Assembly (NCBI RefSeq): GCF_002105195.1
Contig: NZ_MUHU01000013.1
Coordinates: 62,001-126,000, forward strand
DNA length: 64,000 bases
Source: Derxia lacustris
GTDB lineage: Bacteria > Pseudomonadota > Gammaproteobacteria > Burkholderiales > Burkholderiaceae_E
Direction of reading: 5' to 3'
A model generated the notes under the pieces. The model made no database searches. It had not been told where the DNA came from and saw nothing but the letters and a program-made list of their open reading frames with translations. This document shows positions 48,119-57,213 of the stretch, one piece after another. A program made the position numbers and the translations under genes. Position 1 is the first letter of the stretch. Each line of letters opens with the position of its first letter.

Positions 48119-50023
48119 TCAGTCGCGGCCGACCGCCGTGCGCAACTGCTGCAATGCGACGGGGTCGTCGATGGTGGTCAGATCGCCCGGATCGCGGCCT
48201 TCGCACAGGGCCTGCATGGCACGGCGCAGCAGCTTGCCCGAGCGCGTCTTGGGCAGCGCGGTCACGAAGTGAACCCGCGACGGCCGCGCGACCGCGCCGA
48301 GCTGGCCGTCGACCACCTTGAAGATCTCGGCTTCGAGCTTCTTGGCGCCTTCGGGCGTGGCGACGAGCGCGGCGTCCTTGACGATGGCGAAGGCCACCGC
48401 GACCTGGCCCTTGAGCTGGTCGGCGACGCCGACCACGGCCACTTCGGCGACCGCGTTGTGGCTGCTGATGCTTTCCTCGATCTCGCGCGTGCCGAGACGG
48501 TGGCCAGCGACGTTGATGACATCGTCGGTGCGGCCCAGCACGAAGAAATAGCCGTCGGCATCGCGCAGGCCGTAGTCGAAGGTCGAGTAGAACTGGGCGT
48601 TCGGGAAGCTCGTGAAGTAGGTCTTCACGAAGCGCGCGTCATCGCCCCAGATGGTGGTCATGCAGCCCGGCGGCAGCGGCGGCACGACGGCGATCACGCC
48701 CTTCTCGCCGGCGGCGGTTTCCTCGCCCTGCTCGTTGAGCAGCTTGACGTTGTAGCCGTAGGTCGGCCGACCCGGCGAACCGAACTTGATCGGCATGTCG
48801 GCTTCGACGCCGCGCGCCACCGACAAAATCGGCCAGCCGGTTTCGGTCTGCCAGTAGTTGTCGAGGATGGGCTTGCCGATGCCATCCGAAATCCATTGCG
48901 CGGTCGGCTCGTCGAGCGGCTCGCCGGCCAGGAACAGCGCGCGCAGCGAGCTGAGGTCGTACTTGCTCAGCAGCGCCGGGTCCTGCTTCTTGAGCACGCG
49001 GATCGCGGTCGGCGCCGAGAACATCAGGCTGACCTTGTACTTCTCGACGATCTGCCACCAGATGCCGGCGTCGGGGCGCAGCGGCGTGCCTTCGTACACG
49101 ACCGTGGCCATGCCGGCCAGCAGCGGCCCGTAGACGATGTAGCTGTGGCCCACGACCCAGCCGATGTCGCTGGTCGAGAAGAAGGCTTCGCCCGCCTTGC
49201 CCTGGTAGATGTACTTGATCGACGCGGCCAGCGCGACCGCGTAGCCGCCGGTATCGCGCTGCACGCCCTTGGGCTTGCCGGTCGTGCCCGAGGTATAGAG
49301 GATGTAGCTCGGCTCGTTCGACTCCAGCCATTCGACCGGCACCTCGGCGTCGGCATGCTCGGCGACGATGGTCGCGTAGTCGACGTCGCGGCCTTCGACC
49401 GGCGCGTACCTGGCCAGACCGCGGTCGACCATCAGCACCTTGGGCGGCTTGTGCGCGGCCAGGTCGATGGCGGCGTCGAGCAGCGGCTTGTATTCGACGA
49501 CCTTGCCCGAGCGCGCGCCGGCGTCGGCGCTGACGATGAGGGCCGGCGTGGCGTCGTCGATGCGGGTCGCGAGCGAATGGCTCGCGAAGCCGCCGAACAC
49601 CACCGAATGCACGGCGCCGATGCGCACTGCCGCCAGCATCGCGAACAGCGCCTCGGGAATCATCGGCATGTAGATGAGCACGCGGTCGCCCTTGCCGACG
49701 CCCAGCGCCCGGTAGGCCGCCGCCACCTTGTTCACCTCGCGGTGCAGCTCGGCAAAGCTGTAGGTCCGCTCCACGTCGACCTCGGTCGAGATGAAGATCA
49801 GCGCCGGCTCATTGCCGCGCTCGGCCAGATGGCGGTCGACCGCGTTGTGGCACAGGTTGGTGGTGCCGCCCACGAACCAGCGCGCGAACGGCGGATTCGA
49901 GAAGTCGAGCACCTGCTGCGGCGCGTCCTTCCAGTCGATGAGGGCGGACTGCTCGCCCCAGAAACCTTCGGCGTCGTCGATCGAGCGTTGGTGGAATGCC
50001 TCGTAGGCGTTTTGCTGCGACAT
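48119..50023 (-). CDS. prpE: Propionyl-CoA synthetase
   Basis: 634 residues. It activates propionate to propionyl-CoA. AMP-binding signature YTSGTTGKPKGV, DNYWQTETGWPI, GHRLGTREIEESI and C-terminal PKTRSGKLLRR are present. The N-terminus YEAFHQRSIDDAEGFWGEQSALIDW and shorter length separate it from Acs. No prpBCD genes are nearby. It may serve propionate generally, or propanal-derived products of aromatic degradation. A 96-bp gap with a CCCCG/CGGGG stem (50072-50088) separates it from the regulator gene upstream. Confidence 0.93.
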   Translation of the reverse strand: MSQQNAYEAFHQRSIDDAEGFWGEQSALIDWKDAPQQVLDFSNPPFARWFVGGTTNLCHNAVDRHLAERGNEPALIFISTEVDVERTYSFAELHREVNKVAAAYRALGVGKGDRVLIYMPMIPEALFAMLAAVRIGAVHSVVFGGFASHSLATRIDDATPALIVSADAGARSGKVVEYKPLLDAAIDLAAHKPPKVLMVDRGLARYAPVEGRDVDYATIVAEHADAEVPVEWLESNEPSYILYTSGTTGKPKGVQRDTGGYAVALAASIKYIYQGKAGEAFFSTSDIGWVVGHSYIVYGPLLAGMATVVYEGTPLRPDAGIWWQIVEKYKVSLMFSAPTAIRVLKKQDPALLSKYDLSSLRALFLAGEPLDEPTAQWISDGIGKPILDNYWQTETGWPILSVARGVEADMPIKFGSPGRPTYGYNVKLLNEQGEETAAGEKGVIAVVPPLPPGCMTTIWGDDARFVKTYFTSFPNAQFYSTFDYGLRDADGYFFVLGRTDDVINVAGHRLGTREIEESISSHNAVAEVAVVGVADQLKGQVAVAFAIVKDAALVATPEGAKKLEAEIFKVVDGQLGAVARPSRVHFVTALPKTRSGKLLRRAMQALCEGRDPGDLTTIDDPVALQQLRTAVGRD

Positions 50024-50119
50024 CGTGTGTCTCCCCAGACTTGGCCCGACCGTTGCGGCAGGGCCGACCCTCCCCGTTCCATTCGGGGCTGTATGGGCGG
50101 GGAATGTGACCGGACGGAC

Positions 50120-51298
50120 TTACTGCCGACTGAACGTCTCGCCCTGCTGCTCCAGCAGCCGCACCAGCGGCCCGATCTGCCCTGACAGCAGCTTGAGATA
50201 GGGCAGCACCTCGCGCTCGCGGCCGCGCGCAATCAGGTTGAGCGCCTCGGCGATGGTCATGGGCGGCAGCTCGAATTCATCGGCTACCGGCGCGCCCTGT
50301 TCGAGGCTTTCCTCGACCATGCCGACCACCCGGCCGCCGCCGGCGCGCTGCGCCACCAGCGCGCGCCGCACCGCGATGTCGCGCAGGCCGGACGGCGTCT
50401 GCACCTCCGACTGGCTGGCCGCCGCGATGCCGAAGCTGGCGGTCACGGTCAGCTCATGGCCGCCGTGGCTCACGCGCGCCCGGGCGATGGCCTGCGACAG
50501 CCGCTGCGCGAACTTGATGGCGCCGATCGGCGAAATGCCCATCGTGCCGACGATGAACTCGCTGTCGCCGGCGCGGGTCACGCAATCCTCGGTGCGCACC
50601 GCCTTGTTGAGCATCTCGGCGATGAAGCCGAACACCCGCTCGGTGATCGCGCCGCGCACGCCGGCCAGCTCGGGCGCGAGGCCGCGAATGTCGTCGAGCC
50701 GCACGCACATCACGATGAAATCGATGCCGTGGCGGCGCGAGAACGCCCACATCTTGTCGGCCTGGGCGTCGAAGTAGGCGCGCGAGGCCAGACCGGTCGC
50801 GCCTTCCACCATCAGCGGCTGGGCCTTGGCCGACTCGATCTCCTGCCACTGCCGCGCCAGCCGCACCAGCACATGCAGCCGCGCGATCAGCTCGACCGTG
50901 AGCACGCCCTTGGTGATGAACTCGGTGGCGCCGAGCGCGGCGGCGCGTGCCGCCTCCTCCTCGTCGCCCGACATGATGACCACCGGCAGCCGGCGGATGC
51001 GCGCATCGGCCGAGCCGCGGATGCGTTCGAGCAGGCCGTAGCCGTCGAGTCGCGGCATCGCCAGGTCGGAGATGACGACGCGGATGGTCGGGTCTTCGTT
51101 GAGCAGCGCCCAGGCGGCCTCGCCATCGTTGGCCTCGACATGGTCGAACACGCCCTTGAGGTGATTGATGATCGAGGTGCGCACCAGCCGCGAATCGTCC
51201 ACCACGAGGATGCGCACATCGCCTTCGGCGCGCGGCGGGCGGTGTTCGGGCACGCTCGGGAAGGTGTCGATGACGCTGGGAAAGCCGCTGGATGCCAT
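50120..51298 (-). CDS. Response regulator with a degenerate GGDEF domain
   Basis: 392 residues. A receiver domain (about 28-145) has Asp34-Asp35, phosphoacceptor Asp78 in VVISDLAMPRLDG and Thr/Lys equivalents MSGDEEEA and ITKG. A GGDEF-like domain follows (about 165-320) in which the catalytic loop reads RAGDSEFIVGT, so the GG(D/E)EF signature is lost and cyclase activity is unlikely. About 60 residues with LPPMTIAEALNLIARG form a helical tail. It may bind GTP or c-di-GMP as a non-enzymatic receptor or relay phosphorylation. No kinase is adjacent. Confidence 0.85.
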   Translation of the reverse strand: MASSGFPSVIDTFPSVPEHRPPRAEGDVRILVVDDSRLVRTSIINHLKGVFDHVEANDGEAAWALLNEDPTIRVVISDLAMPRLDGYGLLERIRGSADARIRRLPVVIMSGDEEEAARAAALGATEFITKGVLTVELIARLHVLVRLARQWQEIESAKAQPLMVEGATGLASRAYFDAQADKMWAFSRRHGIDFIVMCVRLDDIRGLAPELAGVRGAITERVFGFIAEMLNKAVRTEDCVTRAGDSEFIVGTMGISPIGAIKFAQRLSQAIARARVSHGGHELTVTASFGIAAASQSEVQTPSGLRDIAVRRALVAQRAGGGRVVGMVEESLEQGAPVADEFELPPMTIAEALNLIARGREREVLPYLKLLSGQIGPLVRLLEQQGETFSRQ

Positions 51299-51398
51299 TG
51301 GGTGACCGAGTGAATAAGCGCTGTGATCGAGCTTACACGGCGCCAGATGGGCTCAAAAGCGCAAAGTAAGCCGCGATCAAGCTTCTGGCTGGACATCT

Positions 51399-51428
51399 TT
51401 GACAGGGTCGGCCGGTTTCGCCTAGAGT
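51399..51428 (+). promoter_or_regulatory. Sigma-70 promoter of the NlpC/P60 gene
   Basis: A perfect TTGACA (51399-51404) and TAGAGT (51423-51428) are spaced 18 bp, with initiation expected near 51435. The element sits about 70 bp before the chosen start at 51500 and supports that start over the longer open frame. Confidence 0.6.
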
Positions 51429-51499
51429 CCGCCGACCCCAAAGCCAGCCCGCCGACGCTACCGCCGCCGGTTCCGGGCACCAAGACGCAAGAAAGCCGG

Positions 51500-52216
51500 A
51501 TGCAGAACACGCCCGCGACCCGCCCGATGCCAGCCCGCCGCGCCCGCCAGGGGATTGCGGCTTTCGCGTTCATCGGCGCGGTTGCGGCGCTCGGCGCCCT
51601 GCCCGCCACCGGTTTCGCACAGCAGATGCCCGAGCCGGCCAGTGCCGCACCCGAGTTCTCGCAGGCGCTGCCGACCACGCCCGAGGGCTGGGCGCGCTAC
51701 CTCGGCAGTCCGCCCGACGCCGCCGCCACCACGCAACCGGCCGGCAACGGCAAGCTGCCGATCGTCGCGCGCGCCGGCGAAATGCTGTCGAACGCGCTGT
51801 CGCTGATCGGCGTGCGCTACCGCTACGGCGGCACCTCGCCCGAATCGGGCTTCGACTGCTCGGGGCTGGTGCGCTGGACCTTCATGCGCACCTGGGGCGT
51901 GGTGCTGCCGCACCGCGCGTCCGACATGGCCGACATCGGCTCGCATGTGGGCAAGGAAGAACTCAAGCCGGGCGATCTGGTGTTCTTCAACTCGCTGCGG
52001 CGCGCCTTCTCGCATGTGGGCATCTACCTCGGCGACGGCCGCTTCGTGCACGCGCCGGCGAGCGGCGGCAAGGTGCGCATCGACGACCTGGGCGACGAGT
52101 ACTGGAGCAAGCACTGGAACGGCGCGCGCCGCATGTTCCAGGGCGCGGTCGATCCGGCGGCACTCGGCCGGCTGACCGACGACAAGGGCGCCAAGCCGGG
52201 CAAGTCGGCGCACTGA
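51500..52216 (+). CDS. NlpC/P60 family peptidoglycan endopeptidase
   Basis: 238 residues, secreted. The signal peptide RQGIAAFAFIGAVAALGALPATGFAQQ precedes a linker and a C-terminal C40 peptidase domain: RYRYGGTSPESGFDCSGLVRW with the nucleophile Cys, FSHVGIYLGDGRFVHAP with the catalytic His residues, and LKPGDLVFFNS. These enzymes cut stem-peptide bonds in the periplasm and help cell separation or wall growth. ATG 51500 was chosen because a good promoter (51399-51428) lies within the frame of the alternative start at 51323 and because it gives a proper signal peptide. Confidence 0.9.
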   Translation: MQNTPATRPMPARRARQGIAAFAFIGAVAALGALPATGFAQQMPEPASAAPEFSQALPTTPEGWARYLGSPPDAAATTQPAGNGKLPIVARAGEMLSNALSLIGVRYRYGGTSPESGFDCSGLVRWTFMRTWGVVLPHRASDMADIGSHVGKEELKPGDLVFFNSLRRAFSHVGIYLGDGRFVHAPASGGKVRIDDLGDEYWSKHWNGARRMFQGAVDPAALGRLTDDKGAKPGKSAH

Positions 52217-52239
52217 GCGCCCCGGCCGGCGCCGGCCCG

Positions 52240-53316
52240 CTAGCGCGGTGCCGGCTCGGTGGCCGCAGCCACCGGCCCCGCGCGCCGCGCCGCCAGCTTC
52301 TGGCGCAGCTCGGGCAGCGCCGCCGTGGCGGCCCGCTCGCCCGCCAGCACCGCCTGATGGCGCGCCGCGAAATCGGCCGAGCCGCTGGTGATCGCCGGCC
52401 GGATCACCACATCGGCCTCGCCCAGCTCGAAGCGGTTGATCGACTTGCCCATGATCGTGAAGGTTTGCAGCAGCAGATCGGTCACGCTGGCCACCGGCTG
52501 ACCGGCTGGGTCGGACGAGATGTCGACCGCGATCACGAAGTCGGCGCCCATGCGGCGCGCCGCGCGCACCGGCACCGGCGAGGTCAGCCCGCCGTCCACG
52601 TACTCCACGCCGCCGATGGTCACCGGCGCGAACACGCCCGGCACCGCCGACGACGCGCGCACCGCAGCGCCCGCATTGCCGCGCTGGAACAGCACGCTCT
52701 CGCCGTTGGACAGCCGGGTCGCGACGATGCCGAGCGGCCGCTTGAACTGCTCGATCGTGCGGTTGCCGACGCTGCGGTTGATCCAGCCGGCGATGGCCTC
52801 GCCGCGAAACATCGAGCGCCCGCCAAGCGCCCAGTCGGCGAACAGCGATTCATCCATCGTCAGCGCCAGCTGTTGCAGGCCGTAGCCGTCGAGCCCCGAG
52901 GCGTACAGGCTGCCGACCACGCTGCCGGCGCTGGTGCCGGCGATGTAGTCGACCGTGATGCCCTGGGCCTCCAGCACCTTGATGACGCCGATGTGGGCAA
53001 AGCCGCGCGCCGCGCCACCACCGAGCGCCAGCCCGATGCGCGGCCGCGCCACTGGCGCTGCGCCAGCCGGTCGCGCCGGATCGCTGCCGGCAGCGGCCAC
53101 CGGCGGATGCGCCGGCGCAGTGACGGTCGGCGTGGCGGGTGCGGATGCGGCGGGCGTCTGTGCCGGCGCGGTCACCGGCGCTTGCGGCGTGGCCGCCGAT
53201 CCGCCCAGTCCGGCGCAGCCCGGCAGGGCCGCCAGCAGCGTCAGCGCGGCTGAGAAAACAAGGCGCCGACCCAGGTCGGCGCGGAAAGCAAGACGGGAAA
53301 TCGAGATGGGTTTCAT
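52240..53316 (-). CDS. Patatin-like phospholipase lipoprotein (RssA-like)
   Basis: 358 residues. ATG 53316 gives a lipoprotein signal with lipobox LPG-Cys34, then an Ala/Pro/Thr-rich linker of about 55 residues. The patatin domain contains the oxyanion loop GLALGGGAARGFAHIG, nucleophile Ser129 in GTSAGS and the dyad Asp241 in VDGGLTSP. Relatives such as RssA have unclear substrates; phospholipase A activity is plausible. Alanine at +2 predicts outer-membrane location. A GTG eleven codons upstream is possible but would extend the signal peptide. It converges with the NlpC/P60 gene. Confidence 0.88.
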   Translation of the reverse strand: MKPISISRLAFRADLGRRLVFSAALTLLAALPGCAGLGGSAATPQAPVTAPAQTPAASAPATPTVTAPAHPPVAAAGSDPARPAGAAPVARPRIGLALGGGAARGFAHIGVIKVLEAQGITVDYIAGTSAGSVVGSLYASGLDGYGLQQLALTMDESLFADWALGGRSMFRGEAIAGWINRSVGNRTIEQFKRPLGIVATRLSNGESVLFQRGNAGAAVRASSAVPGVFAPVTIGGVEYVDGGLTSPVPVRAARRMGADFVIAVDISSDPAGQPVASVTDLLLQTFTIMGKSINRFELGEADVVIRPAITSGSADFAARHQAVLAGERAATAALPELRQKLAARRAGPVAAATEPAPR

Positions 53317-53363
53317 GGCGGCGGCGATGATCGCACGCAGCCCTGCCACGGGCCGCGACGCGC

Positions 53364-54854
53364 TCAGGCCGCGACCAGCACCCGGTTCTTGCCCGCGCGC
53401 TTGGCGGTGTACATCGCCGCGTCGCAGCGCTCCAGCGCCTCGGCCAGGCCGAGCAGCACATTCACATCGGCGACGCCGGCCGAGAAGGTGACCAGCAGGC
53501 GCTGGTTGTCGTGCATGAAGATGCGCCGCGTCAGCTCGCGCTGGATGCGCTGCATCGTCGCGGCGGCCTCGTCGGGCCGGGTGTTGGGCATGAGGATGGC
53601 GAACTCCTCGCCTCCGTAGCGACCGATCGCATCCACCGGCCGCAGACAGGCGCGCATCACGTCGGCCAGATAGCGCAGCGCCATGTCGCCGGTCTGGTGA
53701 CCGTGCTGGTCGTTGATGTTCTTGAAGTCGTCGAGATCGAGCAGGCCGACCGCGATCGGCTCGCCGCTGCGCTCGGCGCGCGCCAGCTCGACCGCATAGG
53801 CCTCCTCGAAACCGCGCCGGTTCAGCGTCTCGGTGAGCGGATCGGTGCGCACCAGCGCGCTGATGCGTTGCAGCTCGCGCTCCAGCGATTCCACGCGGTT
53901 TTCATGCTCCTGAACGCGCTGCTTGGCAAAGCTGATCTCGTCGCGCGCGCGGGTCATGTCGGTGGTGAGATGGCGCGTGTCGTCGAGCAGCCGGCGCACC
54001 ACGTCGGTCAGTGCCGGCAGGTCGCTGGCCTGGCGGATCGAGCCGGCATAGCGGTCGAGCCGCTCGGTATAGCCGCCGGTGGTGTCGGCCATGGTGGCGA
54101 GCCGCGCAATCATGATCGCGACCATTTCCTTGATCGCCGCCTTGGCTTCCTCCACGCGCTGACGGATCGCCGCCTGCCGCACCATCAGCTGGCGCAGCTG
54201 GGCCTCCACCGCCGCCAGCGCCTCGGCGGTGAGCGGCACCGCCAGCGCATCGCGGATCTGCTCCACCTGGCCTTCGAGCAGCCGGTGCTCGGGCGTGAGC
54301 CGGGCGATGTTGTCGAGCACCAGCGAGAGCAGGTCGCGCAGCTTGTCGGGGATGGCCGGATTGTCGAGATTGCCTTCGAGGATGTTGGTCGCCGTGCCGA
54401 CCGCGGCGGCGACGCCGAGCCCGGCGGCGCTCGCGGCGGCCTCGCGGCTCAGTCCGGCCAGCGTGGCGGTGCTCCGGGCCGCCGGCTCGGGCGTGGTGGC
54501 GGTGCTGCGGCTCCAGTCGTCGATCACGCCGGCGATGCGCCCGCGCAGCTGGGTCGGATCGGGATCGGCGAGGCAGAGCGCGCGCAGCAGCGCCTCGCGC
54601 TTGCGCGCGCCGTCGCAGGCCGGATGGTGGCGATCGAGCTCGCGCACCAGGCGCAGCAGCAGCGCCGACCAGGCCTGCGCCTCCTGGCGCGGATCGGCCG
54701 GCGCGTCGGCGGACGGCGGCGCGGCCGGACGCGCGGCAGCTTCGATCCGCGCACCGTCGGCCATGCCGTCGAGCGCCGCGGCATCGGCCGGGCGCCGGTT
54801 CAGATCGACGCCGAAGCGGCGATAGGCACGCATGTTTGGCTTTCTGTCGATCAT
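53364..54854 (-). CDS. Diguanylate cyclase with a long helical N-terminal region
   Basis: 496 residues. About 1-320 is largely helical with a coiled coil (about 270-320) and no recognised sensor fold; the C-terminal GGDEF domain (about 330-495) has DPLTETLNRRGFEE, LLDLDDFKNINDQHGHQTGD and an intact active loop YGGEEFAIL, so c-di-GMP synthesis is expected. The start overlaps the upstream phosphodiesterase-type gene by ATGA, so the two proteins with opposite expected activities are made together. No membrane helix is seen. It is the last gene of the flagellar-signalling run. Confidence 0.9.
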   Translation of the reverse strand: MIDRKPNMRAYRRFGVDLNRRPADAAALDGMADGARIEAAARPAAPPSADAPADPRQEAQAWSALLLRLVRELDRHHPACDGARKREALLRALCLADPDPTQLRGRIAGVIDDWSRSTATTPEPAARSTATLAGLSREAAASAAGLGVAAAVGTATNILEGNLDNPAIPDKLRDLLSLVLDNIARLTPEHRLLEGQVEQIRDALAVPLTAEALAAVEAQLRQLMVRQAAIRQRVEEAKAAIKEMVAIMIARLATMADTTGGYTERLDRYAGSIRQASDLPALTDVVRRLLDDTRHLTTDMTRARDEISFAKQRVQEHENRVESLERELQRISALVRTDPLTETLNRRGFEEAYAVELARAERSGEPIAVGLLDLDDFKNINDQHGHQTGDMALRYLADVMRACLRPVDAIGRYGGEEFAILMPNTRPDEAAATMQRIQRELTRRIFMHDNQRLLVTFSAGVADVNVLLGLAEALERCDAAMYTAKRAGKNRVLVAA

Positions 54855-57037
54855 TGGTGGGCTTTGTTTCGCAGGAGACGCGGGAGGGAGGGGACGGCGG
54901 TGCGCGGCAGCTGGGCCCATTCCGGCAGTCCGCCCTCGCGCTGCTGGCGGATCAGCAGGCCGGCAAACTCCTCGGCCGGTTGCGGTCGGCCGAACAGGAA
55001 GCCCTGCATCACATGGCAGCCCACGCGGTACAGCAGCCCGGCCTGCTCGGCGGTTTCCACGCCCTCGGCAATCACCTTGAGGTGGAGCGTGCGGGCCATC
55101 GCGATGATGGCTTCGATGATGGCCTCGGCATCCGAGCCGTTGCGCAGGTCGTGCACGAAGGAACGGTCGATCTTCAGCGCATCGAGCGGAAAGCGTCTGA
55201 GGTAGGCGAGCGAGGAATAGCCGGTGCCGAAGTCGTCGACCGCCAGCTTCACGCCCAGCTCGGTCAGCTCGACCAGCGCATCCACGGTGCGCGACAGGTC
55301 CTGCATCAGCATCGATTCGGTGATCTCGAGCTCGATCAGGTCGGGCTGGATGTCGGCGTCGCGGCAGGCCTCGCGCACGGTCTTGGACAGGTCGGCGCGC
55401 TGGAAATGCATGCTCGGCACATTCACCGCCACCCGCAGCTGGCCCATGCCGGCATCGCGCCAGCGGCGGATTTGCAGCGCGGTCTCGCGGATCGCCCATT
55501 CGCCCATCGGAATGATGAGCCCCGACTCCTGCGCCACCGGGATGAACTGGGCCGGCGAAATCTGCTCGCCGCGCCGGTTCCAGCGCATCAGCGCCTCGGC
55601 GCTCACCACCAGGCCGCTGCGCACGTCGATCTGCGGCTGGTAGTGCAGCACCAGCTCGTTGCGCTCCAGCGCCTTGTGCAGGTCGCTCTCGATCTCCCAG
55701 CGCCGCACCCGCTCGGCGATCAGGTCGGGCGAGTAGGCGCGCAGCGCATCGCCGCCGGCCGCCTTCACCGCATACATGGCGGCATCGGCGCAACGCATCA
55801 GCGTCTCGGCGCTCTGGCCGTCGTCGGGATAGCGCGCCAGTCCGACGCAGCCGGTGACGAAGTTCTCCACGCCCTGGATCACGAAGGGCTCGCGCAGCCG
55901 CGCCAGGATGTCGGCGGCCACCGACTCGGCCATCGCGGCGCCGGCCTCGCCCTGGAGCAGCACCACGAATTCATCGCCGCCGAGCCGCGCCACCAGATGG
56001 TCGGCGGCGCGCGCCGGATCGTTGCGCCGCACCGCGTCGGTCAGGCGCCGGGCCACCTCCACCAGCAGCGCGTCGCCGCCGGTATGGCCCTGGGTGTCGT
56101 TGACGTTCTTGAAGCGGTCGAGATCGAGGAACAGCAGCGCCACATGGCCGCCCACGCCCTGGCGCGCGATGCATTCCTCGATGCGCATGTTGAACAGCCG
56201 GCGATTGGGCAGCCCGGTCAGCACATCGAATTCGGCCAGCGCGCGCACCCGCTGCTCGGCCTCCTTGCGCTGGGTGATGTCGAGGCAGGTGCCCGAGATG
56301 CGCACCACCCGGCCGCCCTCCTCCGCATCGACCTCGCCCTCGCATTGCACATGCACCAGGCTGCCGTCGTCGCGCAGCAGGCGCAGCTCGACCTGCTGCG
56401 GCGCGCGCGTCACGCAGATGCGCTCGATCATGCCGCGCATCGGCGCCACATCGTCGGGATGCAGCCGCGACAGAAAGCGCTGGCGGTCGATGCGGCCGAG
56501 CCGTTCGGGCAGGCCGAGCATGCGGAACACCTCGCGCGAGGCATGCAGCTGCTGGCCGCGCACATTCCAGTCCCAGTTGCCCAGACGCGCCAGCGCCTGC
56601 GCCTTGGCCAGCCGGGCCCGGCTGCGCTCCAGCTCGACATGCAGCCGCGCCGAGCGCAGCAGATAGCGCACCCGGTGCGCCAGCAGCATCCATTGCTGCG
56701 ACTTGACGAAGAAATCGGTCGCGCCGGCCTCGTAGGCCTGCTCGATCGAGCGCTCGTCGTCGAGGCCGGTCAGCATCAGCACCGGCACATGCCGGCCATG
56801 CGGCAGACGGCGCAACTCGCGGCAGGCGGCAAAGCCGTCCAGCCCGGGCATGACGGCATCGAGCACGACGCAATCGGGGCGCACTTCCTCGAAGCTGTCG
56901 AGCGCGGCCTGACCGGAATCGACCTCGACGACGCGCAAATGCTGCGCGCCGAGCACGGCCGCCGTCAGCGCGCGCGCCACCGGATCGTCATCGACGAGCA
57001 GGACGCATTCGTTTGCCGCGCGGCTCACTTGTGGCAT
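54851..57037 (-). CDS. Response regulator REC-PAS-GGDEF-EAL
   Basis: 728 residues. Order: receiver (about 10-125, phosphoacceptor Asp60 in VVLDAVMPG), PAS (about 150-265, LGNWDWNVRGQQL and the PAC end RISGTCLDITQRKEAEQ), GGDEF (about 280-440, intact LGGDEFVVLL) and EAL (about 455-705: SAEALMRW, VAVNVPSMHF, IELEITESML, VDDFGTGYSSL, IAEGVET). Both catalytic signatures are intact, so it may make or break c-di-GMP; the EAL side looks complete. ATG 57037 is preferred over a GTG upstream. It probably receives phosphate from the kinase encoded two genes earlier. Confidence 0.93.
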   Translation of the reverse strand: MPQVSRAANECVLLVDDDPVARALTAAVLGAQHLRVVEVDSGQAALDSFEEVRPDCVVLDAVMPGLDGFAACRELRRLPHGRHVPVLMLTGLDDERSIEQAYEAGATDFFVKSQQWMLLAHRVRYLLRSARLHVELERSRARLAKAQALARLGNWDWNVRGQQLHASREVFRMLGLPERLGRIDRQRFLSRLHPDDVAPMRGMIERICVTRAPQQVELRLLRDDGSLVHVQCEGEVDAEEGGRVVRISGTCLDITQRKEAEQRVRALAEFDVLTGLPNRRLFNMRIEECIARQGVGGHVALLFLDLDRFKNVNDTQGHTGGDALLVEVARRLTDAVRRNDPARAADHLVARLGGDEFVVLLQGEAGAAMAESVAADILARLREPFVIQGVENFVTGCVGLARYPDDGQSAETLMRCADAAMYAVKAAGGDALRAYSPDLIAERVRRWEIESDLHKALERNELVLHYQPQIDVRSGLVVSAEALMRWNRRGEQISPAQFIPVAQESGLIIPMGEWAIRETALQIRRWRDAGMGQLRVAVNVPSMHFQRADLSKTVREACRDADIQPDLIELEITESMLMQDLSRTVDALVELTELGVKLAVDDFGTGYSSLAYLRRFPLDALKIDRSFVHDLRNGSDAEAIIEAIIAMARTLHLKVIAEGVETAEQAGLLYRVGCHVMQGFLFGRPQPAEEFAGLLIRQQREGGLPEWAQLPRTAVPSLPRLLRNKAHQ

Positions 57038-57213
57038 GGGGGATTTCCTCGCGTGTTGTCCGGCGCGTGACACCACACGGCGCGCGCCTCAATCGGGTGA
57101 TCGGCAGGTCACCGGAAAACTGGAGCGCGAGAAAGGACGAACAGGCCTGCCAACGGCGGCAACCGGCGGCGCTGGCCGGCGGGCATGCCGCGATGCAGCA
57201 TCGCCCCTGCGCT
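57038..57213 (-). other. 176-bp hairpin-rich gap between two regulator genes
   Basis: Three potential stems lie here: GCGATG/CATCGC with a 3-nt loop (57190-57204), GGTGA/TCACC with an 8-nt loop (57096-57113) and GGCGCG/CGCGCC with a 15-nt loop (57062-57088). It is the only long gap in the minus-strand run and follows a REC-ANTAR-like gene, so RNA-level control is conceivable. I do not see the paired hexaloop pattern expected of an ANTAR target. Confidence 0.35.

Noticed and set aside
51323..51499. Longer N-terminus for the NlpC/P60 protein
   Set aside because: It would bury the signal peptide and the promoter at 51399-51428 lies within it.
54855..55793. Upstream extension of the GGDEF protein in the same frame
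   Set aside because: It overlaps the EAL-domain gene, which is certain; the ATG overlapping the EAL stop is the natural start.
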